Assembly (NCBI GenBank): GCA_902774015.1
Contig: CACYHB010000008.1
Coordinates: 51,780 to 115,779 of the forward strand
Source: Oscillospiraceae bacterium
GTDB taxonomy: Bacteria > Bacillota > Clostridia > Oscillospirales > Oscillospiraceae
DNA: 64,000 nucleotides
Direction: 5' to 3'
A program made the position numbers and the translations under genes. The notes under the pieces are model-generated. The model saw only the letters and a list, made by a program, of their open reading frames with translations. It was not told where the DNA came from and searched no databases. This document shows positions 23,777 to 31,113 of the stretch, piece after piece; within the stretch, counting starts at the first letter, position 1, and each line of letters opens with the position of its first letter.

Positions 23777-24847
23777 ATGAAAAAGATCGTATCCCTGCTC
23801 CTGGCGATGATCATGATTTTTGCGCTGGCTGCCTGCGGGCAGAGCGCGGCTCCCGCCCCTGCGGCCACCGAGGCTCCCGCTGCCGTAGAAGAACCTGCAG
23901 CAGAGTCTGCCCCGGTCGAAGAAGCTGCGCCTGCGGAAGAGCCCGCCCCCGAGGCTGACGCGCTGGTGGTCGACACCTGCATCCTCATGGAGGCGGACGA
24001 CGCCATGATCAACAACTACAGCCTGCTGGCCGTGAATCCCGACGCTCCCTTTGTCGACGCCGACGGCAACGCGGTTGCGGACGTGGAACTCAACACCGTG
24101 GGCGCCGCGGCGCTGATCAACTGGCTGCTTTCCGAGGAAGGCCAGAACCTGGCTGCCAACTACGGATTTGAAGAGTACGGCGAATACCTGTTCTATCTCA
24201 AGGACGGCCGCCCCGTCTCCACCGCCGAGATTCCCGAGGCCACCGAGGAGACCAAGCACATCCGCCTTTCCACCACCACCTCCGTCAACGACTCCGGTCT
24301 GCTGGGCTACCTGCTGCCCATTTTCGAGGAGAAGTACGGCTACGAGGTGGAGGTCTACTCCGCCGGCACCGGCAAGTCCATCGCCAACGCCAAGATGGGC
24401 AACGCCGACCTGATCCTGGTCCACTCCAAGAAGCAGGAGGAGGCCTTCATTGCCGACGGCTTCTCTTATGTGATCGACGGCATGGAGACCGAGCGCCTGA
24501 ACTGGATGTATAACTACTTTGTCCTCTGCGGCCCGTCCGCCGACCCCGCCGGCGTCAAGGATGCCGCTGACGTCAAGGCCGCCTTCAAGGCCATTGCCGA
24601 CGGCAAGTACGCCTTCATCTCCCGCGGCGACGGCTCCGGCACCCACACCAAGGAGCTGAGCCTCTGGCCAGAGGAGCTGGGTATCACTGCCGAGGCCGAG
24701 AGCTTCAAGGACTACACCGACTGGTACGTCTCCGCCAACACCGGCATGGGCGCGTGCCTGGTCATGGCCGAGGAGATGGGCGCCTACATCCTCACCGACA
24801 AGGCCACCTTCCTCACCTTCGTCGCCAACGACGGCGTGATGGGTTGA
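23777..24847 (+). CDS. tupA: Tungstate ABC transporter binding lipoprotein TupA, circularly permuted
   Basis: A lipoprotein signal with lipobox LAAC (C20) is followed by an Ala/Pro/Glu-rich linker to about residue 62. Residues about 65-140 match the usual C-terminal part of TupA (MEADDAMINNYSLLAVNP, then INWLLSEEGQNLAANYG and YLF). Residues about 162-356 then match its usual N-terminal start onward: STTTSVNDSGLLGYLLP, VGxG-like SAGTGK, LILVHS, SRGDGSGTH, NTGMGA and LTDKATFL. The chain stops where the normal protein would go on into the segment found here at the front. The order is therefore a circular permutation. Binding residues TTTS and SRGD are kept, so tungstate binding is expected. It is first in tupABC. 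Confidence 0.9.
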   Translation: MKKIVSLLLAMIMIFALAACGQSAAPAPAATEAPAAVEEPAAESAPVEEAAPAEEPAPEADALVVDTCILMEADDAMINNYSLLAVNPDAPFVDADGNAVADVELNTVGAAALINWLLSEEGQNLAANYGFEEYGEYLFYLKDGRPVSTAEIPEATEETKHIRLSTTTSVNDSGLLGYLLPIFEEKYGYEVEVYSAGTGKSIANAKMGNADLILVHSKKQEEAFIADGFSYVIDGMETERLNWMYNYFVLCGPSADPAGVKDAADVKAAFKAIADGKYAFISRGDGSGTHTKELSLWPEELGITAEAESFKDYTDWYVSANTGMGACLVMAEEMGAYILTDKATFLTFVANDGVMG

Positions 24848-24872
24848 TTCCCCGCGCTTTATGAAGTAAAAT

Positions 24873-24904
24873 AATAGCCGTGGAGTTTTCTCCACGGCTA
24901 TTTT
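24873..24904 (+). terminator. Partial terminator between tupA and tupB
   Basis: Thirteen-base perfect arms AATAGCCGTGGAG/CTCCACGGCTATT around TTTT are followed by only a short TTA. It lies in the tupA-tupB gap and would leave much more mRNA for the binding protein than for the membrane parts, a usual pattern in ABC importers. Confidence 0.75.
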
Positions 24905-24920
24905 AGAAGGATTGTGTTTT

Positions 24921-25607
24921 ATGGGCTCTTCTATCCGAAAAGCAATCGAGTTGATTCTCTCGGCCGATCCGGAGCTTTTGAATATCCTCTCGACCACGGC
25001 GAAGGTGTGTCTGACCAGTTCGATCCTCGCCCTTGTCCTCGGCGTGCCCATCGGGATCCTGTTGGGGGCGGAGCGCTTCCCCGGGCGCAAGGTGCTGCTG
25101 GTGCTCAACCGCACGCTGATTGGCATGCCTCCGGTGGTCTGCGGCCTGCTGTTTTATATGCTCTTCTCCGGTGTCGGGCCCTTCCGGCATCTTCACTGGC
25201 TCTTCACGGTAAAGCTCATGATCCTGGCCCAGGTCGTGCTCATCACGCCGATCATCGTCGGCGTGATGGAGACCTTTGTGGCCGACACCGCGCCCGCCCT
25301 GCGTGAAACCACCCGGGGCCTGGGCTTCGGCCGATTGAAGGAATACCGGCTTCTCATGAACGAGTGCCTGTACTCCATCTTCTCGGCCTATCTGCTCTCC
25401 TTCGCCCGCGCCATCGCGGAGGTGGGCGCCGTGGCCATGGTGGGCGGCGCCATTGCCTGGAAGACAAATGTGATGACCACCGCTATCATGATGTATACCA
25501 ACCGCGGCAGCTTCACCCTGGGCATCGCCCTGGGGCTCATCCTGCTGACGCTGTCACTGCTGGTGAATATCGTGCTCAGCGTGATGCAGGGGAGGCTCAG
25601 CCGATGA
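24921..25607 (+). CDS. tupB: Tungstate ABC transporter permease TupB
   Basis: The 228-residue membrane protein has about five to six membrane segments and the permease loop (EAA-type) region RETTRGLGFGRLKEYRLLMNECLYSI, which contacts the ATPase. The N-terminal LSTTAKVCLTSSILALVLGVPIGILLG and the late FARAIAEVGAVAMVGGAI are typical of TupB/ModB-like permeases. ATG 24921 follows AGAAGGA; an upstream TTG at 24912 is less likely. It overlaps tupC by 4 bases (ATGA). Confidence 0.9.
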   Translation: MGSSIRKAIELILSADPELLNILSTTAKVCLTSSILALVLGVPIGILLGAERFPGRKVLLVLNRTLIGMPPVVCGLLFYMLFSGVGPFRHLHWLFTVKLMILAQVVLITPIIVGVMETFVADTAPALRETTRGLGFGRLKEYRLLMNECLYSIFSAYLLSFARAIAEVGAVAMVGGAIAWKTNVMTTAIMMYTNRGSFTLGIALGLILLTLSLLVNIVLSVMQGRLSR

Positions 25608-26257
25608 AGACGACGGCCTTTACCAAAACCTACAACAAGCGGGTCGTGTTGAACCTTCCAGAGCTGGAACTCCCCAAAGGGCAGATCACTGCGGTCATCG
25701 GTCCAAACGGCAGCGGCAAATCCACTTTTGCGAAGATCCTCGCAGGGATCGAGCGCGCGGACGACAGGCGCCCGGTCCTGTCCGGCGTCTCTGTGGGCTA
25801 TCTGCCGCAGAAGAGCTTCCCCTTCCGCATGAGCACGGAGAAGAACATTCTGCAAAACGGAAACGACCCCGCCCGCGCTTCGGCGCTGATGAAAGCCTTG
25901 GGCATCGAGGCTCTCGCCGGGCAGAGCGCGAAAAAGCTCTCCGGCGGCGAGACGGCCCGCATGGCGCTCTGCCGCATCCTGATGCGGCGCTACGCGCTGT
26001 TGATCCTGGACGAACCGACCGCGGCCATGGATATGGAATCCACCCTTGCCGCGGAGGAATGTATCCGCAGGTATTGCGATGAAACCGGCTGCGGCGTGCT
26101 GCTCATCACCCACAGCATCTCCCAGGCCAGGCGCCTGGCCGATCAAATCATCGTTTTGCATGAGGGTAAGCTCATCGAGCAAGGGGATACGGAGCGCGTT
26201 CTCGCCTCCCCCCGGGAAGAGCAGACCCGGCGCTTTCTGGAGTTTTTCGGCGTATAA
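25604..26257 (+). CDS. tupC: Tungstate ABC transporter ATP-binding protein TupC
   Basis: The 217-residue ATPase has Walker A GPNGSGKST (residues about 33-41), the Q-loop in GYLPQKSFPF, the signature LSGGETARMALCRIL, Walker B LLILDEPTAAMD and the switch histidine in LLITHSISQA. It is short and has no TOBE domain at its end, as usual for TupC and unlike ModC. The ATG lies inside the tupB stop, and the longer open frame back to 25364 is a shadow of tupB. GGGGAGGCTCAGCC precedes the start. Confidence 0.92.
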   Translation: MKTTAFTKTYNKRVVLNLPELELPKGQITAVIGPNGSGKSTFAKILAGIERADDRRPVLSGVSVGYLPQKSFPFRMSTEKNILQNGNDPARASALMKALGIEALAGQSAKKLSGGETARMALCRILMRRYALLILDEPTAAMDMESTLAAEECIRRYCDETGCGVLLITHSISQARRLADQIIVLHEGKLIEQGDTERVLASPREEQTRRFLEFFGV

Positions 26258-26286
26258 ACGAAAAAATGGACGGAGGAGAAATACAC

Positions 26287-27498
26287 ATGGCATTTGTCAA
26301 AAACATCTATTACCGCAGCTTCCAGGCGGTCTTCAACGTGGGTGCCCGGTGCCTGTACTGGCGTCGGCCGATCCCGTTTTCCGGTGTCGGCAGTGTGCAG
26401 AAGATCCCGGAGCTGCTGAAAAAAGAGAAGGTTCAAAAGGTCATGGTGGTCACCGGCCCCACGGTGGGAAAGAAGCTGGCCCCGAAGATCCTGACGGAAC
26501 TGGACAAGGCCGGCATCGCCTACACCCTCTTTGCGGAGGTGGAGGCCAACCCCTCCGTGAACACGGTCAACCGGATCCAGAAGCTCTATCTGGACACCGG
26601 CTGCCAAGGCTTCATCGCCATCGGCGGCGGTTCGCCCATGGACGCGGCCAAGGCCGCGGCCGCCCGGGTGGTGCGGCCGAAGACTGAAGTGGGCAAGATG
26701 GCAGGCCTGCTGCGCGTCGGGAAGAAGATCCCGCCCTATATCGCCGTACCCACCACGGCCGGCACCGGCTCGGAAACCACCATCGCCGCCGTCATCACCG
26801 ATACCGGGACCCATCACAAATACGCGCTGATGGATCTGCACCTGGTGCCGAAGTACGCGATCCTGGACCCGGAAATGACCCGCGAGCTGCCGCCAAAGAT
26901 CACCGCCACCACCGGCATGGACGCGCTCACCCACGCGGTGGAGGCCTACGTCTGCTGGACCTACAACACCGCCGAGAGCATCCGTCTGGCGGAGGAGGCC
27001 GTGTGCGAGATCTTTCAATATCTGGAGCGGGCCTACAACGACGGAAATGATATGGAGGCACGCACCCAGATGCTGATCGCCTCCTTCAAGGCGGGCTTTG
27101 CCTTCACCCGCGCGGGCGTCGGCAACGTCCACGCCATCGCCCACACCCTGGGCGGCCTGTACAACACGCCTCATGGTCTGGCAAACGCGGTGATCCTTCC
27201 CATTGTCCTGGAGGATTACGGCGGGGCGGTGGAAGAAAAGCTTGCCCATCTGGCGGAGCTGACCGGCGTGAAGTTCACCGGCTCCGACGCGGAGAAGGCC
27301 CGCGCCTTTATCGGCGAGATCCGCGCCATGAACAAGCGCATGAACATTCCGACGGGCTTTGATTTCATCAAGGAAGAGGATATCCCCCAGATGATCACCT
27401 GGGCGCTGGCGGAGGCCAACCCCGTATACCCGGTGCCGGTGGTCTACGACCGCAAGCGCTGTGAAAAGGTCATACGCCGCATTATCGCCGAGGCGTAA
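26287..27498 (+). CDS. Iron-containing alcohol dehydrogenase
   Basis: The 403-residue protein belongs to the group III (Fe-ADH) dehydrogenases. NAD(P)-binding is seen in IAIGGGSPMDAAKAAA and PTTAGTGSETT. The metal ligands lie in TGMDALTHAVEAYV (Asp and His) and NVHAIAHTLGGLYNTPHGLANA (two His). GGAGGAG precedes the ATG at 26287. It follows tupC by about 30 bases, so it may be read with the transporter. Set beside two AORs, it offers a route acid to aldehyde (AOR) to alcohol (ADH) or the reverse; this link is inferred from context. Its N-terminal about 35 residues are longer than in many members. Confidence 0.9.
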   Translation: MAFVKNIYYRSFQAVFNVGARCLYWRRPIPFSGVGSVQKIPELLKKEKVQKVMVVTGPTVGKKLAPKILTELDKAGIAYTLFAEVEANPSVNTVNRIQKLYLDTGCQGFIAIGGGSPMDAAKAAAARVVRPKTEVGKMAGLLRVGKKIPPYIAVPTTAGTGSETTIAAVITDTGTHHKYALMDLHLVPKYAILDPEMTRELPPKITATTGMDALTHAVEAYVCWTYNTAESIRLAEEAVCEIFQYLERAYNDGNDMEARTQMLIASFKAGFAFTRAGVGNVHAIAHTLGGLYNTPHGLANAVILPIVLEDYGGAVEEKLAHLAELTGVKFTGSDAEKARAFIGEIRAMNKRMNIPTGFDFIKEEDIPQMITWALAEANPVYPVPVVYDRKRCEKVIRRIIAEA

Positions 27499-27524
27499 AA
27501 GCAAACTTCCTGCATTTTTGCTTG

Positions 27525-27557
27525 AAAAGGGCTCTGTGTGGATCCCACACAGAGCCC
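27525..27557 (-). terminator. Strong hairpin ending the tnpV operon
   Basis: A near-perfect palindrome GGGCTCTGTGTGG/CCACACAGAGCCC is followed on the minus strand by CTTTTC. It lies between the alcohol dehydrogenase and the minus-strand tnpV pair and can serve both. The rest of the 194-base gap shows no gene. Confidence 0.65.
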
Positions 27558-27692
27558 GCTCGTATTCAGGACAACAAGATCGCAGCCCTGACTGAATACC
27601 ACGCAATAGCTGTAGGAGGCCATCGCTGAATGGCTTTTCGCGGTATCCGATTGGAGTGATGTTAAGCACACTCCCGATCTGGCTGCGGAGAA

Positions 27693-27974
27693 TCAGATTT
27701 CTCTCATCTGTCCATCTGTCAGTACGTCGATCATGATCTTTGCAGCTAATCGGAATGAGTAGATAAATGTCTCGCAATCGGTCAACACATTGACCTCCCG
27801 CTGGGCAGTCATGTAGTCCTCGAACATTTCCTTCTGCTTTTCGGTGAGCGTGTCTGTCAGAGCATCTCCAGCTTTCACAAGGTCATCCAGAGCTTTTGCG
27901 TATTGGCTGTTACGTTTGAAGCTACGCTCGCTGGGACGAACATCTCCCAGGTAAAGGTCTTCCAGAATTAGCAT
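27693..27974 (-). CDS. Small hypothetical protein of Clostridia mobile elements (DUF6809-like)
   Basis: This is a 93-residue, mostly helical acidic protein (KALDDLVKAGDALTDTLTEKQKEMFEDYMTAQREVN). Proteins of this type are often encoded right after tnpV in Clostridia transposons and prophage remnants; the DUF number is from memory and should be treated as tentative. It follows tnpV by 12 bases. No catalytic motif is seen. Confidence 0.6.
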   Translation of the reverse strand: MLILEDLYLGDVRPSERSFKRNSQYAKALDDLVKAGDALTDTLTEKQKEMFEDYMTAQREVNVLTDCETFIYSFRLAAKIMIDVLTDGQMREI

Positions 27975-27986
27975 CTCAGCACCCCC

Positions 27987-28337
27987 TCAGCAGTAGACGA
28001 GCTCACTCAGTACGATTTCTTCCGCCCGGTTCCTGATGCTGTTCATGTGTCGCACCCATTCCATTTGATCAGAGGCTTTGAGCGCCTCGGTCACGCCTTC
28101 TTGCTTTGCCATCTGCCGGGTGAGAAGTTCCATGCGTTCCTCGCAGGCTTCGTCGATCTCGGCCAGGTGCTGAAACAGCTTTCCCTTCAGCAGCATATTG
28201 GAATATAGAACTGGCCGATGCTCCTTCAGGTAGCGTTTCCGCATCCGGCCATACTTGCCGATGGGCTGCTGTTCTTCTTCGGGTAGAACGAGGTTGGGGA
28301 TGAGATAATCCCCGGATTTATGGTATTGGATGGTCAT
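27987..28337 (-). CDS. tnpV: TnpV-like transposon protein
   Basis: The 116-residue protein reads as TnpV: an N-terminal segment YHKSGDYLIPNLVLPEEEQQPIGKYGRMRKRYLKEHRPVLYSNMLLKGKL, then helices with many charged residues and the usual late MEWVRHMNSIRNRAEEIVLSELVY. AAGGAGAAAAA precedes the ATG. TnpV genes travel with Clostridia transposons; its molecular task is not known. It and the next gene are the only trace of the element to the left of the tRNA attachment site. Confidence 0.8.
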   Translation of the reverse strand: MTIQYHKSGDYLIPNLVLPEEEQQPIGKYGRMRKRYLKEHRPVLYSNMLLKGKLFQHLAEIDEACEERMELLTRQMAKQEGVTEALKASDQMEWVRHMNSIRNRAEEIVLSELVYC

Positions 28338-28366
28338 TTTTCTTCTCCTTTTTCATTGAAATATTG

Positions 28367-28418
28367 TTCCAGTCAAAAGAATTTTTGAGTTCCAGTCAGA
28401 CTGTAAATTTGACTGGAA
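28367..28418. promoter_or_regulatory. Three TTCCAGTCA half-sites upstream of tnpV
   Basis: TTCCAGTCA occurs at 28367 and 28390 in direct orientation, and as TGACTGGAA at 28410. The last two form a 9-base inverted repeat around 11 bases. They lie 30-80 bases upstream of the tnpV start and look like operators for an unknown regulator. Confidence 0.45.
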
Positions 28419-28531
28419 TGAAGAAGAAACACAATGTTCTGACCATTAAAAATAGTTTTTAAAATGATTTGTTGTTCGTGCTTTCGTGAACTTTTTTACT
28501 ATAAAAAGTTACGAGGCGCTCAATGGCATTC

Positions 28532-28566
28532 AAGAGGTCAGCGGTTCGATCCCGCTTATCTCCACC
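28532..28566 (+). other. tRNA-Ala 3' end: attachment-site copy
   Basis: The segment ends GGTTCGATCCCGCTTATC then TCCACCA and matches the variable loop, T-arm and acceptor 3' half of a Clostridia tRNA-Ala. The D-arm, anticodon arm and 5' acceptor are absent upstream. This is the usual scar of integration into the 3' end of a tRNA gene, and an integrase gene points at it from the right. Confidence 0.75.
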
Positions 28567-28570
28567 ATCG

Positions 28571-28605
28571 AAAGCCTTGAAACACTTGTGTTTCAAGGCT
28601 TTTTT
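28571..28605 (+). terminator. Terminator originally of the tRNA gene
   Basis: Thirteen-base arms AGCCTTGAAACAC/GTGTTTCAAGGCT with a 2-base loop are followed by TTTTT, right after the tRNA CCA end. It also lies at the end of the minus-strand integrase gene. Confidence 0.85.
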
Positions 28606-28618
28606 CATGCCCGCAACT

Positions 28619-29836
28619 TCAGGGGACCTCGCGCAACTTTTCCCGACCAGAATTCTGACCAGAATTACCTTTGTGCATATTAGACAGAATGGACAGCGGT
28701 ACGATTTTGCAGTTTGACGAAAAATCGGGCGGCGCATTCGAACCGCCGAATGCTTCCGAGAAGCGCGCGATGGCGTCCTGTCGGATGGGCTCCTGCACAT
28801 GAAGATAATGTTTGGTCATGTCCACGTCCGCGTGACCGACGATGCTCTGGATGGTGGCCAGATCCACGCCCAAAGCCTGCATCTGCGAGACGTAGGTGTG
28901 GCGGCAGCAGTGCGGCGTCAGTACCCGGACGCTCCCCACCTCCTCCAGCGCTTTCTTGAAATAGCTGCGGAAGGTCTTGGGGTTAATAGGCTGGCCGGGC
29001 TTCCCCTCCCAGAGGTATGTACCCGCCTGCTCCCGCAGGAGTCTGGCGCTGTACCGCACGTTCTCCGGCACCGGGACATCCCGATAGCTGTCCCTGGACT
29101 TGGGCATCCCGATCTTGGCTGTTCCCTTGTCCATGTTGATAGCTTGGCGGATCTTGATGAGCGACCCGTCCTCTGCCACGTGCTTCGGCTCCAGGGCCAG
29201 CAGCTCCTGGGTGCGCATGCCCGTGCCCAGCAGCAGCCGGATGCTCCAGCCGGTTTTGTTCTCCGGGAGCTCTGCCATGAGTGCCTTCACTTCCTCGGCG
29301 GTGAAAGCCTCCTTGGTGGGCTCGGGGCCCCGCTTGCGGAGTTTTTCCGCGAAGGCCACCGGGTTCTTTCGGATCAGGTCGTTGGCCTCGGCCTTGTGGA
29401 AGATTTGGAACAGCATCCCCCGGCATTGGGACAGTCGGGAATTGGATGCGCCCTCCCGCCGGAGCTTTTTGAGGAAGTTCTCCACGTCCAGGGGCTTGAT
29501 GCCCCGAAGCGCCCGGTCGGTGAAATGCTCTTTCAGGATGCGCAGGGTGTACTTGTAGCTCTGCTGGGTGGTGGGAGTCACGTTGTCCTTGTGGCTCTCG
29601 AACCAAAAGTCCGCCCATTCGGAGAAGCCCCAGAGCTTGTCCGTGTCGAGCCCCTCGGCCAGTTCCTCCTGGTATTTGCGGAGCTTTGCCCTGACTTCTT
29701 TCTGCGTTTGTCCGTAAAAGGATCTGTATTTTCGCTGGCCGTTGTCCCGGAAGCCCACCATCACGGTGCACTCCCAGCGGCCGTCGTTTCGCTGACGGAG
29801 AGTGCCCTCTCCGTTGGCTCTTCTTCGCTTTGCCAA
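28619..29836 (-). CDS. int: Tyrosine-type site-specific integrase
   Basis: This 405-residue recombinase has an N-terminal AP2-like arm-binding domain (RRANGEGTLRQRNDGRWECTVMVGFRDNGQRKYRSFYGQTQKEV), a SAM-like core-binding domain, and the catalytic domain. The catalytic residues are Arg in LLLGTGMRTQELL, His and Arg in LTPHCCRHTYVS, His in GHADVDMTKHY, and the Tyr in KHYLHV. About 45 extra residues after the tyrosine are unusual but not rare. Its gene points to the tRNA-Ala fragment 50 bases away, which fits its attachment site. Excisionase at 31657 is the likely partner. Confidence 0.93.
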   Translation of the reverse strand: MAKRRRANGEGTLRQRNDGRWECTVMVGFRDNGQRKYRSFYGQTQKEVRAKLRKYQEELAEGLDTDKLWGFSEWADFWFESHKDNVTPTTQQSYKYTLRILKEHFTDRALRGIKPLDVENFLKKLRREGASNSRLSQCRGMLFQIFHKAEANDLIRKNPVAFAEKLRKRGPEPTKEAFTAEEVKALMAELPENKTGWSIRLLLGTGMRTQELLALEPKHVAEDGSLIKIRQAINMDKGTAKIGMPKSRDSYRDVPVPENVRYSARLLREQAGTYLWEGKPGQPINPKTFRSYFKKALEEVGSVRVLTPHCCRHTYVSQMQALGVDLATIQSIVGHADVDMTKHYLHVQEPIRQDAIARFSEAFGGSNAPPDFSSNCKIVPLSILSNMHKGNSGQNSGREKLREVP

Positions 29837-29967
29837 TGATTACTCCTTTCTGCTGGCAAAGGCTTCTTGCTGTGAAGCCATTATACCGCGGGCTTGAGAT
29901 TATGTGAAGGTCTTTTCTCTGTTGTGCGATTGCTTGAATTGCTGTAGAATTCAAGTGGGGTGATTGT

Positions 29968-30693
29968 ATGCAGGACAGATATGCTGGCGATATTGGAGAT
30001 TTCGGTAAGTTTGGTTTGCTGTCTGCGTTAGAAAAAAACGGCTTTATAATCGGAATCAACTGGTATAAAGTTCTTCCTCCTTCCAGTGAATACAGAAAAG
30101 ATGGTAGTTTCAAATCCGCAGACGGGCGTCATAGAATAAAAGAAAAGTACTATCCTTGCGATGAGGTTTTAGCGAAAAAGCTGTTTGCAATCTCAGAAAG
30201 TGACTCCCGCAGCATTGATGCTCTTGAGAATGCTATGCTGCTGAAAAACCCCATCTTTTTTCATGACACAGTTCCTGTGGATTGCAGAGAGCAATGGCAT
30301 AAGAAAGCACTCGATGCCTTAACGGACTGCAACCTGGTTTTTCTTGATCCGGATAATGGTCTTCTCGCTAAAGGCGTCAAAGAGGGCTCACAGAAAAGTG
30401 TGAAATATGTCATTGATCGGGAATTATCCGGGTATGTAAAACGAGGGCAAAGCGTTGTCTTGTACAATCATCGTCCCAGGAAGCAGCGGGAACGATATTT
30501 TGCCGAAATGTCAGAACGTCTGAATGCGGCTTCCATGGGAAAAACGTTTATGGCGATAACGTTCCCAAAAGGAAGTGTTCGAGACTACTTCTTGATTCCT
30601 GCAAATGACGAGCACAGTAAACATATGAAAACGGCTCTGACTGATTTGGTTTCCGGACCGTGGGGACAGCTTGGTTTGTGCAAGTTTGAATAG
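29968..30693 (+). CDS. Conserved protein of unknown function with methyltransferase-like motif
   Basis: The 241-residue protein starts MQDRYAGDIGDFGKFGLL, a beginning I associate with a widespread unnamed bacterial family. NLVFLDPDNGLLAKG near residue 125 resembles the metal- or cofactor-binding loop of Rossmann-fold methyltransferases (DPDNG), and GQSVVLYNHRPRKQRERY follows. No nuclease or transporter mark is seen. It has its own terminator at 30709 and is AT-richer than the tungsten island, so it is cargo of the integrated element. Enzyme activity is only a guess. Confidence 0.7.
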   Translation: MQDRYAGDIGDFGKFGLLSALEKNGFIIGINWYKVLPPSSEYRKDGSFKSADGRHRIKEKYYPCDEVLAKKLFAISESDSRSIDALENAMLLKNPIFFHDTVPVDCREQWHKKALDALTDCNLVFLDPDNGLLAKGVKEGSQKSVKYVIDRELSGYVKRGQSVVLYNHRPRKQRERYFAEMSERLNAASMGKTFMAITFPKGSVRDYFLIPANDEHSKHMKTALTDLVSGPWGQLGLCKFE

Positions 30694-30708
30694 TGCGTTT
30701 CTTTCCTT

Positions 30709-30745
30709 CAGCCCCGCCGGGTCAAAAGCCCGGCGGGGCTTCATT
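30709..30745 (+). terminator. Terminator of the 29968 gene
   Basis: Eleven-base arms GCCCCGCCGGG/CCCGGCGGGGC are followed by TTCATT. The same arms recur at 31619. Confidence 0.85.
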
Positions 30746-30761
30746 AACTGCTTATTTACTA

Positions 30762-30790
30762 TTGACATTAGGGGATATATCCCCTATACT
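30762..30790 (+). promoter_or_regulatory. Promoter with a palindromic operator in its spacer
   Basis: Consensus TTGACA and near-consensus TATACT are 17 bases apart. The spacer and first -10 base form a perfect 16-bp palindrome, AGGGGATA/TATCCCCT (30770-30785). A dimeric repressor here would block the promoter fully; the HTH protein at 31114 is the natural candidate. Confidence 0.85.
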
Positions 30791-30861
30791 GTGTGTGAAC
30801 AAAGATAGAGAGGAGTTCAGCTACGCCTACCATCAGTGCGTTTTACGGAATCATTATTGTC

Positions 30862-31077
30862 ATGTATTTACGAAACAAAGAACACAATCCGCCGCATATT
30901 CACGCGATCACACAAGACTTTGACGCACCTTTTCTGATTGAAACAGGCGCTTTGATGGAAGGTGAATTTCCTTTGAAAGCACAAGCCTTGGTAAAAGAGT
31001 TCATAATGAAGTATCAAAAAGAGCTTTTTGAAATGTGGGAGACTGAAAAGTATGTGAAGCTCCCTCCTCTCAAATAA
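30862..31077 (+). CDS. DUF4160-family protein (possible toxin), start codon odd
   Basis: From the first ATG the frame gives 71 residues (MYLRNKEHNPPHIHA onward), but the family's usual beginning MPTISxFYGIIIxMYxR is encoded just upstream in the same frame from 30823 (codons for TPTISAFYGIIIVM). There the expected ATG is ACG. GAGAGGAG stands 7 bases before that ACG, and none before the internal ATG, so translation may start at ACG, or the gene is crippled. DUF4160 genes are commonly paired with a DUF2442 gene, as here, and such pairs are suspected toxin-antitoxin modules. The function is unproven. Confidence 0.7.
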   Translation: MYLRNKEHNPPHIHAITQDFDAPFLIETGALMEGEFPLKAQALVKEFIMKYQKELFEMWETEKYVKLPPLK

Positions 31078-31113
31078 TACATTACGCTCTATCCTCATAA
31101 GGAGGTGATTAAG

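Noticed and set aside
23777-24847. Assembly or frame error as the cause of the odd TupA order
   Set aside because: The frame is unbroken, starts with a normal lipoprotein signal and ribosome site, and neither TupA part is duplicated or missing, so a simple misjoin does not explain it.
26143-27777. Long minus-strand open frame over the Fe-ADH gene (544 codons)
   Set aside because: It is antisense to a well-supported dehydrogenase and has shadow-type composition.
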